NCBI RefSeq assembly: GCF_041276565.1
Contig: NZ_JBGGGR010000034.1
Location: 1 to 38,601, forward strand
Origin: Phytoplasma sp041276565
GTDB taxonomy: Bacteria; Bacillota_I; Bacilli_A; Acholeplasmatales; Acholeplasmataceae
Reading direction: 5' to 3'
DNA: 38,601 nt
The position numbers were made by a program, and so were the translations under genes. The notes below the pieces were generated by a model. It was not told the DNA's origin and did not search any database. It saw only the letters and a list, made by a program, of their open reading frames with translations. This document shows positions 33,251 to 38,601 of the stretch, one piece after another (the stretch's first letter is position 1; each line of letters begins with the position of its first letter).

Positions 33251-34264
33251 ATGAAACAATCTAAATTTTTAAATGAAAGTCAAAATAAAATGAACAAAAA
33301 AAACGAAAATGAAAAATCTTTTAGACCTCAAAAATTAGCTGAATATTTTGGGCAAGAACAAATTAAAAAAATTTTATTTGTTTATTTAGAAGCGTCAAAA
33401 AAAAGAAATGAAACTATAGATCATCTTTTATTTTACGGACCTCCTGGTTTAGGCAAAACCACTTTAGCGAAAATTATTTCTAATGAATTAGGAGTAAATT
33501 TTAAAGTAGTCAGCGGAGCTAACATCGAAAGAATAGGCGATTTAGCCACTGTATTAAGTACTCTTGAAACAGGAGATATTTTATTTATAGATGAAATTCA
33601 TAGTATTCCAAAAAATGTAGAAGAAATTTTATATACAGCTATGGAAGATTATGTGTTAGATATTATTATTGGAAAAAATGAAGAAAAAAGAACACTCAGA
33701 ATTGATTTACCACCTTTTTCTTTAATAGGAGCGACTACTAAATTTGGAAAAATAGCTTTTCCTTTAAGAGATCGTTTTGGTTTAGTCTTAAAATTAGATT
33801 TTTATAATCATGACGAATTAAAATTAATCTTAAAAAGAACAGCTGATTATTACGGTAATCAAATAGAAGAAACAGCTTTAGATGAATTAGCTAAAAGAAG
33901 TAGAGGAACACCAAGAGTAGCTAATCGTCTTTTCCGAAGAGTAAGAGATTTCGCAGAAGTCTATTCTCAAAAAATAATTAATCAAGAAATAACTTTAAAA
34001 ACTTTAAAAAGATTAAAAATTGATGAAAACGGACTTAATGATATAGATTTTGATTATTTGAATAATTTAGTTAATAAATTCAATGGCGGGCCAGTCGGAA
34101 TCAAAAATCTCGCTGTTACTATCGGTGAAGAAATGTTAACTGTTGAAGAAGTAGTGGAACCTTATTTAATAAAAGAGGGTTATCTAAAAAGAACTTCTAG
34201 AGGCAGAATGGCTACTGAAGCCACTTTTGAATTATTAAATAAAAAAAATAATAAAAATGATTAA
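33251..34264 (+). CDS. ruvB: Holliday junction branch-migration ATPase RuvB
   Basis: About 337 residues from ATG 33251 (AAAGAGG ten bases upstream; TTG at 33242 is less likely). FRPQKLAEYFGQEQIKK is the family's N-terminal sensor, Walker A YGPPGLGKTTLAK, Walker B LFIDEIH, sensor-1 LIGATTKFG, arginine finger FPLRDRFG, sensor-2 RGTPRVANRLFRRVRD, and a C-terminal winged helix ending YLKRTSRGRMAT. All functional motifs are intact. Hexameric motor that drives branch migration with RuvA. Confidence 0.96.
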   Translation: MKQSKFLNESQNKMNKKNENEKSFRPQKLAEYFGQEQIKKILFVYLEASKKRNETIDHLLFYGPPGLGKTTLAKIISNELGVNFKVVSGANIERIGDLATVLSTLETGDILFIDEIHSIPKNVEEILYTAMEDYVLDIIIGKNEEKRTLRIDLPPFSLIGATTKFGKIAFPLRDRFGLVLKLDFYNHDELKLILKRTADYYGNQIEETALDELAKRSRGTPRVANRLFRRVRDFAEVYSQKIINQEITLKTLKRLKIDENGLNDIDFDYLNNLVNKFNGGPVGIKNLAVTIGEEMLTVEEVVEPYLIKEGYLKRTSRGRMATEATFELLNKKNNKND

Positions 34265-34393
34265 ATAATATTTCAAAAAAAACTGTTTTTAAAAAAAATA
34301 AAAAAAGACATTAGTGAAAAAATACTATATTATTATTCCTTATTTTTTTGTATTAATTTTTTCATTAAATTCTTTTTCTTCTTTGTCTCTTTC

Positions 34394-35686
34394 TTATTTT
34401 ATTATTTGATTTTTTTCTTGTTCGAGTTGTTGTAATTGTGCGTTGCGTTTAATTTGTTTTAATTTTAATTTGGTTTTTCTTAATTGTAATTTTTGTATTT
34501 CTTTTTGTCTAAATTTTTCTTCTTCTTCGTTGTTTTGTTTTATTTGATTTTGAATATCTTTTAGTTCAAGTTCTAATTTGTCTTTGTTTTGTTTATGTAT
34601 TGTCAGTTTGTTTTCTTTTCTTGTTATTGATATTTTAAGCTGTTCTATTTTTTGGTTCGTTTCTTGTGTCTGTGGTGGATGAATTATAATTAATCTTTCA
34701 ACAGTTTGTAAATTATTTGAGAAATCTGTTATTTGATTTTTTTTGATTCCGATGCCTTGAATTTTATTTTCTTCATAAATAATTTTTTGATTAATTTCTA
34801 ATTCTTTTAATTTCATCAGTTCTTTTTGATTTTGAAATTCATTTATTTTTTCTGTAAATGCAATTTGTGCTAGTTGAATATGCTGTTTTATCAGTTTCAA
34901 TTTGTTTATTTGATATTTTTGAATTCTTTTTATTTTTTGATTATATTCATCTGAGCGAAAATTATTTCTATTATCTCTTGGTTTTGATTCTTTTGAAGAA
35001 TATGTTTGAATGTTTGTACTTGACTTTAGTTTTTTTAATTCTTCTTTTTGATTATTCAACCTAACTTTTTTTTCTTGTATCAATTCTTTTTTTATTGTAT
35101 CCAAATTGTTTTTTCCTTGACGTGATTCATTCAATTGAATGTCATCTATTATAATGTCTTGTTTAATTATCAACAAGTCAATTTTATTTAATTCTTCTTT
35201 TGTTAATTCTTCTTTTGTTTCTTCAAAATTGTCAGTTCCTAGATGTAACTCTGATTGAATTTGTTCTATTTTAGTTTTTTTTTCAGATATCAAAGAATCA
35301 ATTTGAGTTAATTTCTCTTGTATAGTTTTCATTAGAAGAGATATCGTTTGTTGATTTGTTGGTTGTTTTACTTGATCATGTACTAAATATTGATTTGATT
35401 CTCCATTTTGTATTGGTGTATCAAGTTTTAAAGACTTATCTTGATTATCTGATACTTTTGGTCCAGAAGTATCCTTTGCATCTGTTAACGATGAATCGTT
35501 AGGTTCTAAAGAATCACTTGTTAATAAATATTTAATATTTGTTTTTATTGTTTCTGTTCTTGACGAACCAAATGAAATATTATTTATATTCATCATTAAA
35601 AGAAATAAAATTACAGCACTAATTAAAAAAAGAAAACCATATCTACGTTGCATTTGTTTTTTTTTATTCCTTTTATGTTTGTTCAA
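34394..35686 (-). CDS. Secreted or N-terminally anchored coiled-coil protein, unknown function
   Basis: 430 residues. A strongly basic start (MNKHKRNKKKQMQRR), one hydrophobic segment (YGFLFLISAVILFLLMMNIN), then a Ser/Thr/Asp-rich linker to ~residue 110 and long Lys/Glu/Gln coiled coils to the end. It would sit outside the membrane, anchored or, if cleaved near ISFGSS, released. After the TAA at 34394 the same frame continues for 17 more codons in the same composition (ERDKEEKEFNEKINTKK) before another TAA, so the current stop may be a recent nonsense change. No family recognised; secreted phytoplasma proteins can be host-interacting, but nothing here proves it. Confidence 0.75.
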   Translation of the reverse strand: MNKHKRNKKKQMQRRYGFLFLISAVILFLLMMNINNISFGSSRTETIKTNIKYLLTSDSLEPNDSSLTDAKDTSGPKVSDNQDKSLKLDTPIQNGESNQYLVHDQVKQPTNQQTISLLMKTIQEKLTQIDSLISEKKTKIEQIQSELHLGTDNFEETKEELTKEELNKIDLLIIKQDIIIDDIQLNESRQGKNNLDTIKKELIQEKKVRLNNQKEELKKLKSSTNIQTYSSKESKPRDNRNNFRSDEYNQKIKRIQKYQINKLKLIKQHIQLAQIAFTEKINEFQNQKELMKLKELEINQKIIYEENKIQGIGIKKNQITDFSNNLQTVERLIIIHPPQTQETNQKIEQLKISITRKENKLTIHKQNKDKLELELKDIQNQIKQNNEEEEKFRQKEIQKLQLRKTKLKLKQIKRNAQLQQLEQEKNQIIK

Positions 35687-36207
35687 AATATCCTGGATTT
35701 TTTTATTATTTTTTATATTTTCAACAAATCATTTATTTATAAAAGAATTAAAATTTATAATTAAAAAAAATGTTCAAAAAAAGAATCATCAATAATTCAA
35801 ATCCTTTTAAAAAATAAATATTTTTTTTCAAAAACGAAACAGTTTATTAAAAGTTATTATTAATAATAACATAAAAAAATAGAATTTTAGGAAAAAAATA
35901 AAAAATATAAAACATACGAATAAAATAAATTTATAATAAAAATATTTTAAATAAATTAGAATAAAAAAAAATTATTTATTTTAATGTAAAACATAAATAA
36001 TAACCATTAAAAATTAATTTTCTTCGCTTAACCGAATAAAAAAATACTGTATTCAGAAATATTTATAAATATAAAATAAAATTATAAATTTTAATAAATA
36101 AAACAACAAAATCATATTAACTATCAATCATCAGAAGTAAATATTTTTTTATATATTTTATTATCGCTGTTATATAACAAATATAAACAAAATATTTTTT
36201 TGATTTA
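35687..36207. other. AT-rich intergenic region between the coiled-coil gene and yidC
   Basis: No gene. Upstream of the leftward coiled-coil gene, so its promoter should be here. An 18-base perfect palindrome (gttattat/taataataac, 35853-35870) is the only distinct structure; it could be an operator or chance. Confidence 0.5.
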
Positions 36208-36246
36208 AATAAAAAAGACCTAAACTATTCTTAAAAATAACTTAGG
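36208..36246 (-). terminator. Terminator after yidC
   Basis: On the minus strand CCTAAGTTATT (36246-36236) pairs with AATAGTTTAGG (36229-36219) through nine Watson-Crick and two G-T pairs, followed by tcttttttattt. It lies about 75 bases after the yidC stop. Confidence 0.7.
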
Positions 36247-36319
36247 TGAACTTATTTTTAAAAATCCTCTTTTGTTTAAAACAAACAAACCAAAAAATAA
36301 TATTTAAAAATTTATAAAA

Positions 36320-37969
36320 TCAAAAACTTTTTTGTTTCAATAAAATATATTTTTTATCCATAATTTTTTGATTAATAATAGTTTGACAAATAGTATAAAT
36401 ATTCCCTACTATCCAATATAAAGCTAAAAATGAGCTACTAAAAGAAGAAATAACCATAAACATAATCATAATATAACTAATTATTTTCATTGTTTGTTCT
36501 TGAGTTTTTTGTTTTAAAACTTTCTCTTCGTCTAAAACTTTATTATTTTGTTTCTTAGGAACGATTTTTTTAGCATTGATTTTATTCAACATAAACATAC
36601 TTATTCCTACTATTGAAGCCAAAAACATTCTAACAAATATGTCTAAAAATTCGCCATTATTAGAAGAACTTAAATTAATAAAACCTAAAAAATGTTTATT
36701 TGAATCAGCTTCAAATATAAAAATTCCTCCTGGAACACGGAAACGACTTAAAGCTTTAAACATAGCAAAAAAAACAGGTATTTGCAAAAAAGATACAAAG
36801 AAACTAAAAATATTAAAATTATGCTTGCGATAAACTCTAGCTATTTCCATTTGCATTTGTTTCATTGATTCTCTATCTCTTTTTAAAGCATATTTAAGTT
36901 GTATTTTATCAATTTCAGGTTGCATTAGACTCATATTCATGCTAAAAGAATTAGATTTAATATAAACAGGCCATAATAAAGTTCTTATTAAAATGGTAGT
37001 TAAAATGATTCCTAAGCCTATACCCGAAAAATATCCGCCAACACCAAATGAAAAGAATGATAAAAAAAATCCTATTATTACTATTAAAGAATTCCATATA
37101 TAACCCCAATAAAAAGCGAAATTCCAATTAATTTTATTTGGCCATTGAATAGGTAAATCGCCAGTATCGTCTATAAAATTAGGAATATAAACATACTCAT
37201 CATTATCTTTTTTTAAATCAGTTTTAAAAAATATTTTTTGAATTTTGTTTTCGTTATTTAATTTAGTTTTAATTAACTTATTATAATCGCCGCCAACGTT
37301 TAATTCTTTATATTTAAGAGAATTAGAAGTTTCTTCATTTTTTGTTTCTTCATAAACTTTGTCAAAAGAAATTGTTAACGGTTCAATGTTATTATTTCTT
37401 AAAATATTTCGAGAAAACAAATTGTTATCATTAAATTTATTTGCAAAAATTTCTGAATCGTGTTTTGTTCCTGATTTTAAATTAAAAAAATTTTTTAAAT
37501 AATTATTTTTTAAAGTAATATTTGATTTTTGTTCAGATATGAAGAAAAAATTTTTGCCTTCGCTAACTTCTGTTATATAATTTAATAATTTTATTTTTAG
37601 ATCTGGTTCAATTTTGTTGTCCTTAGTGTCTTTTTTTATTATTGATTTAATTGATATATTTACGGTATTAAAACTCTGAGATTTTGTATCAATACTAATT
37701 TCGAATATTTCAAAATTTGTATTTGTTGGTTCTGGTTCTGGTTGTGAATCTTGATTTACATATTCTTTTATTTTGTCTAAAGTTTTTTTTATATCATCTT
37801 GAGTTGTTTTCTCAAAAAATATTTTATAATCAACAAATTCTTTTGGACGTGGTTCTCCTGAACGATTCATAAGATATATAACCAAAATCAAAATAGAAAA
37901 TAAAAAGCTAAAAAGTAAAAATTTATTAAATTCCTTTTTTTTTATACCTTGTTCGTTCGTATTATTCAT
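36320..37969 (-). CDS. yidC: YidC/Oxa1 membrane protein insertase
   Basis: 549 residues. First membrane helix at ~17-35, then a large outside domain to ~285, then the conserved five-helix insertase core. The core has the hydrophilic-groove arginine in ILTTILIRTLLWPVYIKS, the coiled cytoplasmic hairpin (MSLMQPEIDKIQLKYALKRD ... EIARVYRKHNFN) and FVSFLQIPVFFAMFKAL. It inserts membrane proteins alone or with SecYEG. The long first loop and lack of a lipobox make it more like the YidC layout of diderm bacteria than the short lipoprotein form of many Firmicutes. It follows rnpA by 25 bases in the rpmH-rnpA-yidC order. Confidence 0.94.
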   Translation of the reverse strand: MNNTNEQGIKKKEFNKFLLFSFLFSILILVIYLMNRSGEPRPKEFVDYKIFFEKTTQDDIKKTLDKIKEYVNQDSQPEPEPTNTNFEIFEISIDTKSQSFNTVNISIKSIIKKDTKDNKIEPDLKIKLLNYITEVSEGKNFFFISEQKSNITLKNNYLKNFFNLKSGTKHDSEIFANKFNDNNLFSRNILRNNNIEPLTISFDKVYEETKNEETSNSLKYKELNVGGDYNKLIKTKLNNENKIQKIFFKTDLKKDNDEYVYIPNFIDDTGDLPIQWPNKINWNFAFYWGYIWNSLIVIIGFFLSFFSFGVGGYFSGIGLGIILTTILIRTLLWPVYIKSNSFSMNMSLMQPEIDKIQLKYALKRDRESMKQMQMEIARVYRKHNFNIFSFFVSFLQIPVFFAMFKALSRFRVPGGIFIFEADSNKHFLGFINLSSSNNGEFLDIFVRMFLASIVGISMFMLNKINAKKIVPKKQNNKVLDEEKVLKQKTQEQTMKIISYIMIMFMVISSFSSSFLALYWIVGNIYTICQTIINQKIMDKKYILLKQKSF

Positions 37970-37994
37970 AATAAATTACACCTTGTCTTCTTTT

Positions 37995-38324
37995 TTAATA
38001 AAAAGTTTTTTGAATTAAAACTAAAAATTTTTTTTCTAAATTAACAAAATCTAATTCTTTAGCGGCAGGTTTTATAACGAGAATAAATAAAATATTTTTA
38101 CTAATAAATGATATATTATTATAAATAATCATTCTAATACGTCTTTTAATTAAATTTCTCTCATGTGCTTTGCCATATTTTTTACTAATACTTAAAGCAA
38201 ACTTAAAATTTTCTAAATTTTCATTTTTAAAAAAATACAATATAAAAAAATAATTTTTGACTTTTTTTTTAAATTTAAAAATCAAATCTATTTCTTTTTT
38301 ATTACAAATAAATTTTTTTTTCAT
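37995..38324 (-). CDS. rnpA: Ribonuclease P protein component
   Basis: 109 residues, typical size. The RNA-binding signature AHERNLIKRRIRMIIYNN is complete, and FALSISKKYGKAHERN precedes it as in other RnpA proteins. It assists the catalytic RNA in tRNA 5' maturation. Position between rpmH and yidC is the usual one near the replication origin. AGGAA sits directly before the ATG, with a further AAGGAAA about 20 bases upstream. Confidence 0.93.
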   Translation of the reverse strand: MKKKFICNKKEIDLIFKFKKKVKNYFFILYFFKNENLENFKFALSISKKYGKAHERNLIKRRIRMIIYNNISFISKNILFILVIKPAAKELDFVNLEKKFLVLIQKTFY

Positions 38325-38521
38325 TTCCTAAAAATTATATCTATTTCCTTAAAAATTACTCAAATTTAATTAAAAAAATATTCAAAATTATAAAACTATA
38401 ATTATTTTTAATAAAAACTATATTTATAAAATCTTGAAAATTCAATGAATTTAAATTATGAAGTAATTTTATTTAAATTTAATAAATAAATAATTTTAAA
38501 TTTAATTCCGTTCTATAAAAA

Positions 38522-38601
38522 TTAAACAGTTAATTTAGCGCGACCTTTTCTTCTTCTTTGAGAAAGTACGCGACAACCGCCAACAGTTGACATTCTAGAT
38601 C
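38522..38601 (-). CDS. rpmH: 50S ribosomal protein L34, C-terminal part (cut by window edge)
   Basis: Reading leftward from 38601: S-R-M-S-T-V-G-G-C-R-V-L-S, then QRRRKGRAKLTV and TAA at 38524-38522. This is the conserved C-terminal half of L34 (RM-x-T-x-GG-R-x-VL-x-x-RR-x-KGR-x-x-LT). The residue after GG is Cys (TGT), where Arg is usual (a single C-to-T change from CGT). The rest of the gene lies beyond the window. The 197 bases to rnpA show no other gene. Confidence 0.9.
   Translation of the reverse strand, partial: SRMSTVGGCRVLSQRRRKGRAKLTV

Noticed and set aside
34858..35064. + strand frame inside the secreted coiled-coil gene
   Set aside because: Shadow frame without start signals.
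1..38601. tRNA or rRNA genes
   Set aside because: No GC-richer cloverleaf-like segments or GTTCRA loops with matching arms were found; none can be supported.

Overview
The window looks like chromosome from a phytoplasma ('Candidatus Phytoplasma', a wall-less, plant- and insect-associated Mollicute). Base composition is extremely A+T rich. TGA is used as a stop and Trp is written TGG, which excludes the Mycoplasma/Spiroplasma code. DUF2963-type repeats, several FtsH-like AAA+ genes, a 2-hydroxycarboxylate (malate/citrate) transporter, a pyruvate dehydrogenase operon and many short membrane-anchored proteins all fit phytoplasmas. Species cannot be assigned from sequence alone.

Layout: (1) 1-7600 is an accessory, decaying region. 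A leftward cluster holds a broken ftsH-like gene, a tail-anchored AAA+ ATPase and a DUF2963 repeat protein split from its signal/TM segment. It is followed by a ~670-base patch of higher G+C with no intact gene, an xseA pseudogene, about 1.2 kb of AT-rich non-coding DNA with short repeats, and a mosaic in which remnants of a restriction-modification locus flank small membrane-protein genes and a truncated AAA+ gene. (2) 7834-12006 is a leftward zinc/manganese-type ABC uptake operon (binding protein, ATPase, two permeases with winged-helix-like tails). (3) 12239-14259 has a small membrane protein, an rRNA 2'-O-methyltransferase and a YitT-like membrane protein. (4) 15048-23019 is a rightward housekeeping block: pdhA, pdhB, a split E2, lpd, then tatD, ligA and acpS. 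(5) 23076-26550 has a surface-protein candidate whose signal peptide is out of frame, a DJ-1/PfpI protein behind an attenuator-like hairpin, and a citS-type malate/citrate carrier. (6) 27089-28433 is a leftward operon of two Panacea (SocA-like) antitoxin-domain genes, one frameshifted, followed by a one-base-overlapping small gene of unknown family: a candidate toxin-antitoxin module. (7) 28904-32497 has an XRE-cupin regulator and a 999-residue coiled-coil protein. (8) 32654-34264 is ruvAB, then a secreted or anchored coiled-coil protein. (9) 36320-38601 is yidC-rnpA-rpmH, the arrangement usually next to dnaA/oriC, so the replication origin probably lies just beyond the right end.

Functionally, the CitS-type carrier and the PDH complex fit the known phytoplasma use of imported dicarboxylates to make pyruvate and acetyl-CoA. 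The metal ABC operon feeds metalloenzymes. The most interesting parts are the Panacea operon, the recurrent poly-A indels that each disconnect a gene from its start, and the restriction-modification/AAA mosaic.
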